Assembly (NCBI RefSeq): GCF_030272695.1 | Contig: NZ_JARFYN010000012.1 | Location: 79,224-143,223 of the forward strand | Length of the DNA stretch: 64,000 nt | Origin: Martinezella calliandrae | GTDB lineage: Bacteria > Pseudomonadota > Alphaproteobacteria > Rhizobiales > Rhizobiaceae | Reading direction: 5' to 3' | Part shown: positions 26,832 through 36,018 of the stretch, in pieces | Position numbering within the stretch: position 1 is the first letter of the stretch | Layout of the letters: each line of letters begins with the position of its first letter | Position numbers and translations under genes: made by a program | The notes under the pieces: model-generated | Told to the model about the DNA's origin: nothing | The model's input: only the letters and a program-made list of their open reading frames with translations | Databases searched by the model: none

Positions 26832-28107
26832 TCTTGGCCCAGAACTTCCAGAAAGGCGGTTTCTTGGCCGGCTCTGTCTGCGCGGTTTCCACAGACGGGG
26901 CTGTATAGGCGAGCGGATCGACCATGGGATTCGCCATCGGGATCGGCACATTTGCGGGAATGTTGGCCGCTACGGCGATGCCGGCGGTTCGAGTCCCCTG
27001 TTGTCCGGCGAGGCCCGGAGCGGCCGTTGCCAGGCGGACGCCTGCCGTAGTCGGATTGGCGACGGTACCACCGCGGACAACCTGCTGTCCCGCCTGGTTC
27101 GCCATCATCGACTCCAGATCGGCCACCTTCATCATCTTGCCCGCGGCAAGCGCAGTACCGGTCGGAGCGTAGGCGATATCGTGGCCCTTGCGTTGCTTGG
27201 AGACGATGGCCTTGCGCTCGGCTTCGGTCGGATCGTACCAAGCCATGCCGTCAAACTTCTTCGCGGCCGCCGCATAATCCGCCTGATACTGCTTGTCGTA
27301 AGTCGCGAGCGCCGCCTGCAGGGCGGGCGGCGTGGTCATGACCGGGCATTTGCCGGCGGCGTTGAAGGGGGCGTTGGACTCCTGGTTGAAGACGTATTTC
27401 TTCTCGCAGACCTCGACTTCCGGCGGACGTTTCGTCACTTCGAAATTGTCATAGCCGACCTTCAGCATCTTCCAGAATTCGATGTTGGGGCTGAGGCGAT
27501 GTTTGACCATGTTTTCCGCCGTCATGCGGAAAGGGAATGCCTCGAGCTGGACTGCCTTCTGTCCACCCTTAAAGGCGTCGCGCGCGAAAGCATAGATTTC
27601 CAGCACCTCTTGGTCGGTCATCGAATAGCAGCCCGACGACGAGCAGGCGCCATGGATCATCAGATTGGCACCTGTGCGGCCATTGGCCGCGTCATAGCGA
27701 TTCGGAAATCCGGTGTTGATGGCGAGGTAATATTTGGAGTTCGGATTGAGGTTGGCCGGCGTCAGCATATAAAAGCCTTCCGGCGCTTGACGGTCGCCTT
27801 CCTTCACCTTCGGGCCGAGACGGCCGGACCAGGCGCAGATATTGTAGCTGGCGATCACCTCGAAGCGATTGTTCTGATTTGCCTTGAGGATCTCCATCAC
27901 GCCTTCTTCCTTGAAGATGCGGATCATGATCGGCGAATTGCGCTCCATGCCCTTTTTCGCCATTTCGGCGACGATATGGGCGGGAAGCGGCTGTTCAACC
28001 TTGTTTTTCACCGTCGACAGATCGATCGACGCCGATTCCAGCGTATCGTTGCAGCCAGCGAGAGCTAGCGCCATCAGGGATATGTAGGCGAGGTGACGGA
28101 TGCGCAT
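26824..28107 (-). CDS. L,D-transpeptidase family lipoprotein
   Basis: A protein of 427 aa with a lipoprotein signal (MALALAGC, Cys19) and a YkuD catalytic domain at about residues 58-200. The catalytic motif is IHGACSSSGCYSM with His152 and Cys160, the YafK-like form. Such enzymes make or cut non-classical links in peptidoglycan or attach lipoproteins to it. The C-terminal 200 residues are of unclear fold, with a Pro/Ala/Gly-rich low-complexity stretch before the end. It overlaps tusA. There is a plausible own promoter in the 229-bp gap upstream shared with the accA 3' side. Confidence 0.87.
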   Translation of the reverse strand: MRIRHLAYISLMALALAGCNDTLESASIDLSTVKNKVEQPLPAHIVAEMAKKGMERNSPIMIRIFKEEGVMEILKANQNNRFEVIASYNICAWSGRLGPKVKEGDRQAPEGFYMLTPANLNPNSKYYLAINTGFPNRYDAANGRTGANLMIHGACSSSGCYSMTDQEVLEIYAFARDAFKGGQKAVQLEAFPFRMTAENMVKHRLSPNIEFWKMLKVGYDNFEVTKRPPEVEVCEKKYVFNQESNAPFNAAGKCPVMTTPPALQAALATYDKQYQADYAAAAKKFDGMAWYDPTEAERKAIVSKQRKGHDIAYAPTGTALAAGKMMKVADLESMMANQAGQQVVRGGTVANPTTAGVRLATAAPGLAGQQGTRTAGIAVAANIPANVPIPMANPMVDPLAYTAPSVETAQTEPAKKPPFWKFWAKSE

Positions 28108-28276
28108 TCTGACTTAGCCCATAGATGCGAAGAGCGGCCGCACGATCTGTTTCGCCGCCCCAATCGAAACATGAAACAGAATCATAGACGGCTTATACTT
28201 GAAAATTCCTTACCGGCCTATGACGCGCCCGCGGCGCACCCGCAAGCTTTTCTTTGCCATAACTGTTTCGATAACA

Positions 28277-28305
28277 AGAATGTGGCCAAGATTTGGCCTC
28301 ATTCT
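28277..28305 (-). terminator. terminator of accA
   Basis: AGAATG-T-GGCCAA, loop GAT, TTGGCC-T-CATTCT forms a 13-bp stem with one mismatch, about 31 bp past the accA stop. The U-run on the minus strand is poor (TTGTT), so it may be partly Rho-assisted. Confidence 0.55.
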
Positions 28306-28336
28306 CGTTTACGTGGTCACGATTCTCGAACTTAAG

Positions 28337-29290
28337 TTAGAGATTGCGACCCATGTTGAGGAATTTCTGACGGCGGTCGCTACGCAATTGTTCGCCCGAA
28401 CGGCTGGAGAGTTCGCCGAGCGCGTTGGAAATGACGTCGCCGGTTGCCGCAATCACTGTCTGCGGATCGCGATGGGCACCGCCGAGCGGTTCAGGGATGA
28501 TGCCGTCGATGATGCCGAGCCCCTTCAGGTCGTCGGCAGTGATTTTCATGTTGGTGGCAGCTTCCTTTGCGCGGGTGGAATCGCGCCAGAGGATCGAGGC
28601 CGCACCTTCAGGTGAAATCACGCTGTAGATCGAATGTTCGAGCATATAGACGCGATTACCGGTGGCGATCGCGATCGCGCCGCCCGAGCCGCCTTCGCCG
28701 ATGACGACGGAAATGATCGGCACCTTGACGCCCAGGCACATTTCCGTCGAACGGGCAATCGCTTCCGCCTGGCCGCGCTCTTCGGCGCCGACGCCGGGGT
28801 AAGCGCCTGCTGTGTCAACCAGCGTGATGACGGGCAGTTCGAAGCGGTCGGCCATTTCCAGCATACGGATCGCCTTGCGGTAACCCTCGGGCCTGGCGCT
28901 GCCGAAATTGTGCTTCAGGCGCGTCTTGGTATCGTTGCCCTTTTCCTGGCCGATGACGGCGATGGGCTGGCCGCGGAAGCGGGCGAAGCCGGCCTGGATG
29001 GCGGCATCCTCGGAAAATTTGCGGTCGCCGGCGAGCGGCGTGAATTCCGTAAACAGCGCGCCGGCATAATCGACGAAATGCGGGCGTTGCGGATGGCGCG
29101 CAACCTGCGTCTTCTGCCAGGCATTGAGTTTGGAATAGATATCGGCCATCGCCTCGCGGACGCGGATTTCGAGCCGGCCGACTTCATCGGACGTGTCGAT
29201 GCTCTCGTCTTCGCTTGCCAGTTTCTTCAGCTCGTGAATCTTGCCTTCGAGATCCGAGATGGGTTTTTCGAAGTCGAGATAATTGTGCAT
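28337..29290 (-). CDS. accA: acetyl-CoA carboxylase carboxyltransferase alpha subunit
   Basis: The alpha subunit (317 aa) of the carboxyltransferase that moves CO2 from biotin to acetyl-CoA in fatty acid synthesis. The N-terminal helical part ([14 protein letters not shown]) and the crotonase-like core are present: PRNARP-type [12 protein letters not shown], the oxyanion block [33 protein letters not shown] and [13 protein letters not shown]. Length agrees with the family. It lies 63 bp downstream of xerD on the same strand and may share its transcript. Confidence 0.96.
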   Translation of the reverse strand: MHNYLDFEKPISDLEGKIHELKKLASEDESIDTSDEVGRLEIRVREAMADIYSKLNAWQKTQVARHPQRPHFVDYAGALFTEFTPLAGDRKFSEDAAIQAGFARFRGQPIAVIGQEKGNDTKTRLKHNFGSARPEGYRKAIRMLEMADRFELPVITLVDTAGAYPGVGAEERGQAEAIARSTEMCLGVKVPIISVVIGEGGSGGAIAIATGNRVYMLEHSIYSVISPEGAASILWRDSTRAKEAATNMKITADDLKGLGIIDGIIPEPLGGAHRDPQTVIAATGDVISNALGELSSRSGEQLRSDRRQKFLNMGRNL

Positions 29291-29353
29291 GAGGTGCGTT
29301 TCCGATCCTTTTGCCCGTGACGAGAGACGGCACGTATAGCCTGTGTGCCGGTC

Positions 29354-30310
29354 CTATTCCTGTTTTTTGGCCTGTTTGGCAAGGGGGTGATGCGTTTGCA
29401 CCAGTTGGTGAAGCCGTTCTTCCAACACATGCGTGTAGATTTGTGTGGTCGAAATGTCGGAATGGCCAAGCAGTTCCTGCACCACGCGCAAGTCCGCGCC
29501 ATTGGCAAGCAGGTGGCTCGCGAAGGCGTGGCGCATGACATGCGGCGAGATCATCGATGGCGTCAGCCCGGCGCGGATGGCGAGATCCTTCAGGTCCCGT
29601 GCAAAGACCTGCCGCGGCAGATAGCCTTGCTTCGAAGCTGCGGGGAAGAGCCACGGGCTATCCGGGACTGGTTGCTTGGCGGTTGCCGCGACCTCCGCCT
29701 GCCGCCTGCCGTATGTCCGCAGTGCGGTGATGGCCGACTGCGACAGCGGCACCAGCCGCTCTTTGTTGCCTTTGCCGCGGATCATCAGAAAACGCCCTTC
29801 CTGATCCAGCACTTTTGCCGGCAGGGAAACGAGCTCGCTGACGCGCATGCCGGTGGCATAGAGCAGCTCCAGCAGAACCAGCATGCGCAGGTGCTGCAAT
29901 TGATCGGAACTTTCGACCGCCGCTTCCTGTTCGGCCTGGGCGAGAAGACGCGACACCTCGTCGACACCCATGGTTTTCGGCAGGGGTCGGCTCTTCTTCG
30001 GCGCGTCGAGAATGCCGGTGGGATCATCCGTGCGCAGACCTTCGGCATAGAGGAATTTGTAGAATTGGCGCATGGCCGACAGCCGGCGAGCCTGCGACGA
30101 CGGCTTGAAGCCCTGGCGCGAGAGGCCGGAGAGATAGGCGCCGAGATCGTTCGACCCGGCTTCCGTCAGGCGGACATCGCGCCCGGATAAAAAGGAATGA
30201 AGGTCGTCGAGGTCGCGCTCGTAGGACTGCAGCGTGTTGACCGCCGCGCCACGTTCGGCACTCATCATTTCCAGGAAAGCTTCCATATGGGCGCGGCTCA
30301 GATCCTTCAC
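29354..30310 (-). CDS. xerD: tyrosine recombinase XerD
   Basis: A site-specific recombinase of 318 aa that acts with XerC at dif to resolve chromosome dimers. The N-terminal SAM-like core-binding domain ([13 protein letters not shown]) is followed by the catalytic domain with all six residues: Arg156 (TGMRVSELV), Lys180, His257, Arg260 ([12 protein letters not shown]), His283 ([11 protein letters not shown]) and Tyr292. It is chromosomal XerD rather than a phage integrase, judging from its accA/aroK neighbourhood. The GTG at 30310 is chosen because GGAG lies 7 nt upstream and the family begins [12 protein letters not shown] here. A small membrane protein precedes it by 14 bp. Confidence 0.92.
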   Translation of the reverse strand: MKDLSRAHMEAFLEMMSAERGAAVNTLQSYERDLDDLHSFLSGRDVRLTEAGSNDLGAYLSGLSRQGFKPSSQARRLSAMRQFYKFLYAEGLRTDDPTGILDAPKKSRPLPKTMGVDEVSRLLAQAEQEAAVESSDQLQHLRMLVLLELLYATGMRVSELVSLPAKVLDQEGRFLMIRGKGNKERLVPLSQSAITALRTYGRRQAEVAATAKQPVPDSPWLFPAASKQGYLPRQVFARDLKDLAIRAGLTPSMISPHVMRHAFASHLLANGADLRVVQELLGHSDISTTQIYTHVLEERLHQLVQTHHPLAKQAKKQE

Positions 30311-30324
30311 CGTGATCTCCGCGC

Positions 30325-30492
30325 CTAAGGCTTCACCGAGCCGGTCGCCGGCGGGTTGACTCGTTCCGAGGGTATGCGGATCGTTACGTCGCGCGGCTGC
30401 GGTTCGACGAAGAGCACGAGAGCCCACATTGCTCCATAGACCGATCCGGCGATCACCGCACAGATGACAAGGAAGCGAAACAGGGTCGGCAT
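30325..30492 (-). CDS. 55-residue membrane protein upstream of xerD
   Basis: A short gene in the aroK-xerD gap. From ATG 30492 it encodes an N-terminal transmembrane helix ([22 protein letters not shown]) and a short polar tail ([15 protein letters not shown]), ending in TAG at 30325. A strong ribosome-binding site, GAGGAGAG, lies 6 nt before the ATG. Its stop is 14 bp before the xerD start, so the two are probably cotranscribed. The composition and codon use look real, and I believe similar short proteins occur at this position in other rhizobia, but I cannot confirm that here. Function unknown. Confidence 0.75.
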   Translation of the reverse strand: MPTLFRFLVICAVIAGSVYGAMWALVLFVEPQPRDVTIRIPSERVNPPATGSVKP

Positions 30493-30652
30493 TCAGAAAC
30501 TCTCCTCGTCCCATTCATTGGTCCGGCGACATATTGTAATCCTATCCGCCAACCGTTAGCGGAAGGATATTGCAGACATGTTTATGTTGCGGCGTCTTGA
30601 CGCTACAGGTGCATTTGACGATACCGTTTCCAAACAAATTGTGAATGGGGCG

Positions 30653-31243
30653 ATGAGTGAAGAAGTGCTGACCCTTGCAGAAAGCCTCAGAGACAGAGCG
30701 CGCGCCGTGTTGGGCACGCGTAATCTTGTCCTCGTCGGGTTGATGGGGGCGGGAAAATCCTCGATCGGCCGGCTGGTCGCGAACCAGCTCGGCATTCCTT
30801 TCGTCGATACCGATATCGAGATCGAGCGCGTGTCGCGCATGACGATCGCCGAGTTGTTCGAGGCTTACGGCGAAGCGGAGTTTCGGGCGCTGGAAACGCG
30901 GGTAATCAAGCGGTTGCTCAAGGGCGGCCCCCGCGTTGTTTCCACCGGCGGCGGCGCTTTCATCAATGAGCGGACGCGCCGGCACGTGAAACGCAGCGGC
31001 CTGTCGGTCTGGCTGAAGGCCGATCTCGACGTGCTTTGGGATCGTGTCAGCAAGCGCGACACCCGGCCGCTGCTTAAAACCGAGAATCCGAAACAGACCC
31101 TCGAAAATCTGATGAACTCGCGCTACCCGATCTATGCGGAGGCCGATCTCACGGTCTTATCGCGCGATGTCGGCAAGGACGTCATGGTCAAGGAAGTCCT
31201 TGCCGCGATCGTCGAGGGGAAAGAAGAAAGCAAGATATCATGA
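30653..31243 (+). CDS. aroK: shikimate kinase
   Basis: A cytoplasmic P-loop kinase of 196 aa phosphorylating shikimate at the 3-OH in aromatic amino acid synthesis. Walker A is GLMGAGKSS (29-37), with DTDIEIE for Mg and substrate binding, FRALETRVI, the shikimate-binding STGGGAF and the lid with RDTRPLL. The start MSEEVLTLAESL at 30653 agrees with rhizobial homologues; the frame extends 25 codons further to other ATGs. The 3' end overlaps aroB by 4 bp (ATGA), so aroK-aroB and the following CNNM gene form one translationally coupled operon. Confidence 0.94.
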   Translation: MSEEVLTLAESLRDRARAVLGTRNLVLVGLMGAGKSSIGRLVANQLGIPFVDTDIEIERVSRMTIAELFEAYGEAEFRALETRVIKRLLKGGPRVVSTGGGAFINERTRRHVKRSGLSVWLKADLDVLWDRVSKRDTRPLLKTENPKQTLENLMNSRYPIYAEADLTVLSRDVGKDVMVKEVLAAIVEGKEESKIS

Positions 31244-32370
31244 ATGCGATCACACCGGCGTCGGCGGAGCGCCTCGTCCGCGTGCCCCTAGGCGAGCGCG
31301 CCTATGATATTCTGATCGGCCCCGGCCTGATCGCGCGCGCCGGCAAGGAAATCGCAGCTAGGCTGAAAGGCCGCAGGGCTTCCGTCATAACGGACGAACA
31401 TGTCGCACCGCTCTACCTCGATGCGCTGCTTACGAGCCTTCAAGAGGCCGGTATTCAACCTTCCAAGCTGGTGCTGCCGGCGGGCGAGAAAACCAAGAGC
31501 TTCGAGCATTTAATGGCTGTCTGTGATGCGGTGCTCACGGCCCGTATCGAGCGCAACGATGCCGTCATTGCGCTCGGCGGCGGCGTGATCGGCGATCTCT
31601 CTGGCTTTGCTGCTGGCATCGTGCGCCGCGGCGTCCGTTTCGTGCAGGTGCCAACCTCGCTGCTGTCGCAGGTGGATTCTTCCGTCGGCGGTAAAACGGG
31701 CATCAATACCCACCACGGCAAGAACCTGATCGGCGTCTTCCATCAGCCCGACCTCGTGCTGGCCGATACCGACGTGCTGAATACGCTTAGCGAGCGTGAA
31801 TTCCGCGCCGGCTACGCCGAGGTCGCCAAATATGGGCTGATCGACAAGCCGGATTTCTTTGCATGGCTGGAGACCAACTGGAAAGAGGTGTTCTCCGGTG
31901 GCGCTGCGCGCATCGAGGCGATCGCTGCTAGCTGCCAGGCGAAGTCCGACGTCGTCGTCGCCGACGAACGGGAAAACGGCCCGCGGGCGCTGCTCAATCT
32001 CGGTCATACCTTTGGCCATGCATTGGAAGCCGCCACCGCCTATGACAGCCGGCGGTTGGTACACGGCGAGGGCGTTTCCATCGGCACGGTGCTGGCGCAT
32101 GAATTTTCCTCGCGCCTCAACCTGGCCAGCCCGGACGACGCCAAGCGCGTGGAGACACATCTGAAGGCGGTCGGTCTGCCGACGCGAATGGGCGACATTC
32201 CGGGCGAGCTTCCGCCTGCCGAGGTGCTGATGGATGCCATCGCGCAGGACAAGAAGGTCAAGAGCGGCAAGCTCACCTTCATCCTCACCCGCGGCATCGG
32301 GCAATCCTTCGTCGCCGATGACGTTCCTGCTTCCGAAGTCCTCAGTTTCCTAAGGGAAAAACATCCGTAA
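31240..32370 (+). CDS. aroB: 3-dehydroquinate synthase
   Basis: An NAD- and metal-dependent enzyme of 376 aa converting DAHP to 3-dehydroquinate, the second shikimate step. Motifs: LPAGEKTKSFEHL, the NAD-binding ALGGGVIGDLSGFAA, PTSLLSQVDSSVGGKTGIN, REFRAGYAEVAKYGLI and the metal-ligand LNLGHTFGHALE. It overlaps aroK by 4 bp and the next gene by 1 bp (TAATG), so the three are tightly coupled. Confidence 0.96.
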   Translation: MNAITPASAERLVRVPLGERAYDILIGPGLIARAGKEIAARLKGRRASVITDEHVAPLYLDALLTSLQEAGIQPSKLVLPAGEKTKSFEHLMAVCDAVLTARIERNDAVIALGGGVIGDLSGFAAGIVRRGVRFVQVPTSLLSQVDSSVGGKTGINTHHGKNLIGVFHQPDLVLADTDVLNTLSEREFRAGYAEVAKYGLIDKPDFFAWLETNWKEVFSGGAARIEAIAASCQAKSDVVVADERENGPRALLNLGHTFGHALEAATAYDSRRLVHGEGVSIGTVLAHEFSSRLNLASPDDAKRVETHLKAVGLPTRMGDIPGELPPAEVLMDAIAQDKKVKSGKLTFILTRGIGQSFVADDVPASEVLSFLREKHP

Positions 32371-33680
32371 TGACGGTTCAAGGCACGCTGGCTGTTTTGT
32401 GGGAATATTGGCCTGAGATCATCTCGATCATCGTGCTCGTGTTGCTTTCGGCGTTTTTCTCCGGTTCGGAAACGGCGTTGACGGCCGCCTCGCGCAGCCG
32501 CATCCATACGCTGGAAGCGAATGGCGACAAGCAGGCGGGGATCGTGCGGAAGCTCATCGAGCGCCGCGACCGGCTGATCGGAGCGCTGCTGATCGGCAAC
32601 AACCTCGCCAACATCCTAGCGTCATCGATTGCGACTAGCCTGTTTCTCGGCCTGTTCGGCAGTTCCGGCGTCGCTTTGGCGACGGCGGCCATGACCGTCA
32701 TCCTCGTCATCTTCGCGGAAGTCCTACCGAAAAGCTGGGCGATCTCGACACCGGATCGTTTTGCTCTGACCGTCGCCGGCACCGTGCGCCTCTTCGTTGC
32801 CGTGGTCGGGCCGATGTCGAGCTTTGTCAACGGCATCGTCCGGCGGATCCTCGGCATCTTCGGCATCAATCTCTCCAAGGAAGTGTCGATGCTGTCGGCG
32901 CACGACGAGCTGCGCGGCGCCGTCGACCTGCTGCATCGCGAAGGTTCGGTGGTCAAGGCCGACCGCGATCGCCTGGGCGGCGTGCTCGATCTTGGCGAGC
33001 TGGAGCTTTCCGACATCATGGTCCATCGCACCGCGATGCGCGCCATCAATGCCGACGACCCGCCGGAGGTTGTCGTGCGGGCCATTCTCGACAGCCCCTA
33101 TACGCGCATGCCGCTCTGGCGCGGTACGATCGACAATATCATCGGCGTCGTCCATGCCAAGGATCTGCTGAGGGCGCTGGCGGAGCCGAACGTCGAGCCG
33201 GAAAATCTCGACATCTCCAAGATCGCGCAAAAGCCCTGGTTTGTGCCCGACAGCACCAATCTCGAAGATCAGCTCAATGCCTTCCTGCGCCGCAAGCAGC
33301 ATTTCGCCGTCGTCGTCGACGAATATGGCGAAGTGCAGGGCATCGTCACGCTGGAAGACATTCTGGAAGAGATCGTCGGCGATATTGCCGACGAGCACGA
33401 TCTCGATATTCAGGGCGTGCGGCAGGAGGCCGATGGTTCGATCGTCGTCGACGGCGTCGTGCCGATTCGCGACTTGAACCGCGCTCTGGACTGGGATCTG
33501 CCCGACAAGGAGGCGACGACAATTGCCGGCCTCGTCATTCACGAATCAATGACCATTCCGGAAGAGCGCCAGGCCTTCACTTTCTACGGCAAGCGCTTCA
33601 TCGTCATGAAGCGAGAAAAGAACCGCATCACCAAAATCAGGATCAGGCCGGCAGAGACGGAAGAGGGTAACCGGCAGTAA
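32370..33680 (+). CDS. CNNM/CBS-domain (HlyC/CorC-type) membrane protein
   Basis: A protein of 436 aa: N-terminal CNNM (DUF21) membrane domain with four hydrophobic segments (including SALFFSGSETALTAASRSRIHTLE), a CBS pair (DIMVHRTAMRAI, then VVDEYGEVQGIVTLEDILEEIVGDI) and a C-terminal CorC/HlyC transporter-associated domain. The family is linked to Mg2+/Co2+ efflux and magnesium homeostasis; hemolysin naming is historical. The ATG overlaps the aroB stop by one base. The stop is 4 bp from the convergent bolA end. Confidence 0.9.
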   Translation: MTVQGTLAVLWEYWPEIISIIVLVLLSAFFSGSETALTAASRSRIHTLEANGDKQAGIVRKLIERRDRLIGALLIGNNLANILASSIATSLFLGLFGSSGVALATAAMTVILVIFAEVLPKSWAISTPDRFALTVAGTVRLFVAVVGPMSSFVNGIVRRILGIFGINLSKEVSMLSAHDELRGAVDLLHREGSVVKADRDRLGGVLDLGELELSDIMVHRTAMRAINADDPPEVVVRAILDSPYTRMPLWRGTIDNIIGVVHAKDLLRALAEPNVEPENLDISKIAQKPWFVPDSTNLEDQLNAFLRRKQHFAVVVDEYGEVQGIVTLEDILEEIVGDIADEHDLDIQGVRQEADGSIVVDGVVPIRDLNRALDWDLPDKEATTIAGLVIHESMTIPEERQAFTFYGKRFIVMKREKNRITKIRIRPAETEEGNRQ

Positions 33681-33684
33681 CGAC

Positions 33685-33972
33685 TTACCACAGCACGGTT
33701 TCGCCCGGGGCTGCAGGCTCGAGCGCCAGCGCATGCAGCCCGGCATCCAGCTCCGGCTTCAAAAGATCAGTTATCGCCTTGTGGCGGGCAAGTCGCGGCA
33801 TGCCGGCGAACTTGGCGGAGACGATCCGAACTCTTACATGAGTTTCGCCCGTTCCGGTCATGCCGGGCTGATGGCCGGCGTGCATGTGGCTCTCGTTGAT
33901 GACAATGAGACGCTCCGGCGCGAAGGCGTCGGTGAGCTTTTTCTCAATGCGGGATTGAAGTGTCGTTTCCAT
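33685..33972 (-). CDS. bolA: BolA family protein
   Basis: A class II KH-like protein of 95 aa of the BolA family, which works with monothiol glutaredoxins on Fe-S trafficking and iron regulation. Conserved parts are RIEKKLTDAFAPERLIVINESHMHAGH, ETHVRVRIVSAKFAGMPRLARHKAI and LHALALE at the end. It is divergent from a J-domain protein and convergent with the CNNM gene. Length is normal. Confidence 0.92.
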   Translation of the reverse strand: METTLQSRIEKKLTDAFAPERLIVINESHMHAGHQPGMTGTGETHVRVRIVSAKFAGMPRLARHKAITDLLKPELDAGLHALALEPAAPGETVLW

Positions 33973-34078
33973 TTTCCCGCCATCACTTTGTTCGCGAAAA
34001 AGGTTCCCACAAAGCCTGCAACATTCCGATTTGTCAATTCTTGTTGTCGGGTAGCTGAGGCCCCATAATTAGGCCGCC

Positions 34079-34699
34079 ATGAGACTCGATTCAAAATACT
34101 TCGATCGCATTCGAACCCGCCGCAAACGCGAGCCGGAAGCCGAACAGGCCCCGCCGACGTGCCAGTGGGACGGCTGCGACAAAAAGGGCACGCATCGTGC
34201 GCCGGTCGGGCGCAATGCGGAAGGGCAGTTCTTTTTGTTCTGCTTCGAGCACGTCAAGGAATACAACAAGGGCTACAATTATTTCTCCGGCCTCTCGGAC
34301 GGCGAGATTGCGCGCTACCAGAAGGAGGCCATCACCGGCCATCGTCCGACCTGGACCGTCGGCGTCAATAAGGCGGCGCGCAACAGCCCGCTGCATTCCG
34401 ACATCCGCTCCGGTTCCTATGCCCGGGTGCGCGATCCCTTCGGATTCGTCAAGGAAGGGCAGGGCCCGGGACGCGGACCGCGTTTCCCGCAGGAGCGCAA
34501 GCTGAAAACGCTCGAGGCGAAGGCCTTCGACACGATGGGGCTGGGTGCAAATGCCACCGGGCCGGAGATCAAGAGCCGTTACAAGGAATTGGTGAAGAAG
34601 CACCATCCGGACGCCAACGGGGGCGATCGCGGGTCGGAAGAGCGGTTTCGCGCGGTCATTCAGGCCTATCAATTGTTGAAGCAGAACGGTTTTTGTTAA
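34079..34699 (+). CDS. J-domain (DnaJ-like) protein with putative zinc-binding N-terminus
   Basis: A protein of 206 aa with the J-domain at the C-terminus (about 150-205), ending in LVKKHHPDANGGDRG with the essential HPD at 176-178 and RFRAVIQAYQLL. The N-terminal part contains Cys28, Cys33, His39, Cys55 and His58, spaced like a zinc site. It is a probable cochaperone stimulating an Hsp70, with a client-binding N-terminal part of unknown function. This C-terminal-J arrangement is widespread in Rhizobiales upstream of cobS. Divergent from bolA across 106 bp. Confidence 0.85.
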   Translation: MRLDSKYFDRIRTRRKREPEAEQAPPTCQWDGCDKKGTHRAPVGRNAEGQFFLFCFEHVKEYNKGYNYFSGLSDGEIARYQKEAITGHRPTWTVGVNKAARNSPLHSDIRSGSYARVRDPFGFVKEGQGPGRGPRFPQERKLKTLEAKAFDTMGLGANATGPEIKSRYKELVKKHHPDANGGDRGSEERFRAVIQAYQLLKQNGFC

Positions 34700-35007
34700 T
34701 TCCTGTCCTTGCTCTCCGCCTTCAATCAGGTATGGTCCAAATCGGCTGAGGCCGCAGGCAACTGCGGCAAGGTGCGCTTTTGGCTGGCTGCACCTCGGCC
34801 TACTTTCCGGACGCGGCGTTTCTTGTCCGGGACTCAGTTCAAGAATGCTCGCCAGCGGTCAATTCATCGCGCCGAGGTTTCGCTTCAGTCCCGGAGAAGT
34901 ATCGCCGATGTCCGACCGGACGGATGCGGGCAACAAGCTGCGGCGTCACGGATACAAATGGCTGAGATTGATATGGCTGGGTGACAGTCACCCGCCCTGG
35001 AGACATG
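34700..35007. other. gene-free leader region upstream of cobS with several hairpins
   Basis: These 308 bp hold no convincing gene. On the + strand there is a perfect GCCGCAG-GCAA-CTGCGGC hairpin (34751-34768) with a GNRA-type loop, then GGTGC/GCACC, a TCCGGAC/GTCCGG pairing near 34806-34832 and GTCCG/CGGAC at 34910-34921. No B12 box or other cobalamin-riboswitch core is seen. The first hairpin may end the J-domain gene; the rest may be a structured cobS leader. Confidence 0.4.
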
Positions 35008-35997
35008 ATGAGCAAGATTGACCTTGATATTTCCGAGCTTCCCGACACCACTGTTTCGGTCCGCGAAGTCTTTGGCATCGATTCCAATATCCGCGTTCCG
35101 GCATACAGCAAGGGCGACGCCTATGTGCCCGACCTTGACACCGACTATCTCTTCGACCGCGAGACGACGCTCGCCATTCTCGCCGGCTTTGCCCATAACC
35201 GCCGCGTGATGATCTCCGGCTATCACGGCACCGGCAAATCGTCACATATCGAACAGGTTGCAGCTCGCCTCAACTGGCCGTGTGTGCGCATCAACCTCGA
35301 CAGCCATGTCAGCCGTATCGATCTCGTCGGCAAGGATGCGATCGTCGTCAAGGACGGCCTACAAGTTACCGAATTCAAGGATGGCATCCTGCCCTGGGCT
35401 TATCAGCACAATGTCGCGCTCGTCTTCGACGAATACGATGCCGGTCGCCCGGATGTTATGTTCGTTATCCAGCGCGTGCTGGAATCTTCGGGCCGCCTGA
35501 CGCTGCTCGACCAGAGCCGTGTTATCCGTCCTCACCCGGCCTTCCGCCTGTTTGCGACCGCCAACACCATCGGTCTTGGCGACACGACCGGCCTTTATCA
35601 CGGTACGCAGCAGATCAACCAGGCACAGATGGACCGCTGGTCCATCGTTACGACGCTGAACTATCTGCCGCACAACAACGAAGTCGATATCGTGCTGGCG
35701 AAGGTGAAGTCCTTCCGCACGGAGAAAGGCCGCGACATCGTGTCCAAGATGGTGCGCGTTGCCGATCTGACCCGTGCCGCCTTCATGAACGGCGATCTTT
35801 CCACCGTTATGAGCCCGCGTACGGTCATCACCTGGGCCGAGAATGCGGAAATCTTCGGCGATGTCGCCTTTGCCTTCCGCGTGACCTTCCTTAACAAGTG
35901 CGATGAGCTGGAGCGGCCGCTGGTCGCCGAGCAGTATCAGCGTGCCTTCGGCGTCGAGCTGAAAGAAAGCGCTGCCAACATCGTACTTGAAGCCTAA
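35008..35997 (+). CDS. cobS: aerobic cobaltochelatase subunit CobS
   Basis: An AAA+ ATPase of 329 aa that forms rings with CobT and drives cobalt insertion into hydrogenobyrinic acid a,c-diamide by CobN. Walker A is GYHGTGKSS (71-79), Walker B is LVFDEYDAG, and sensor residues lie in [12 protein letters not shown]. The N-terminal [21 protein letters not shown] block is specific to CobS. ATG 35008 has GGAG 5 nt ahead; the ATG at 35005 is too close. cobT follows after 21 bp, the normal pair. The cobN gene is not in the window. Confidence 0.96.
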   Translation: MSKIDLDISELPDTTVSVREVFGIDSNIRVPAYSKGDAYVPDLDTDYLFDRETTLAILAGFAHNRRVMISGYHGTGKSSHIEQVAARLNWPCVRINLDSHVSRIDLVGKDAIVVKDGLQVTEFKDGILPWAYQHNVALVFDEYDAGRPDVMFVIQRVLESSGRLTLLDQSRVIRPHPAFRLFATANTIGLGDTTGLYHGTQQINQAQMDRWSIVTTLNYLPHNNEVDIVLAKVKSFRTEKGRDIVSKMVRVADLTRAAFMNGDLSTVMSPRTVITWAENAEIFGDVAFAFRVTFLNKCDELERPLVAEQYQRAFGVELKESAANIVLEA

Positions 35998-36018
35998 GAG
36001 AAGAAGAGCCAGCAAGTC

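Noticed and set aside
29354..30310. Phage integrase / genomic island marker
   Set aside because: The tyrosine recombinase is chromosomal XerD by neighbourhood and sequence; no att sites or phage genes are near.
34700..35007. Cobalamin riboswitch before cobS
   Set aside because: Hairpins are present but no B12-box-like core sequence could be found.
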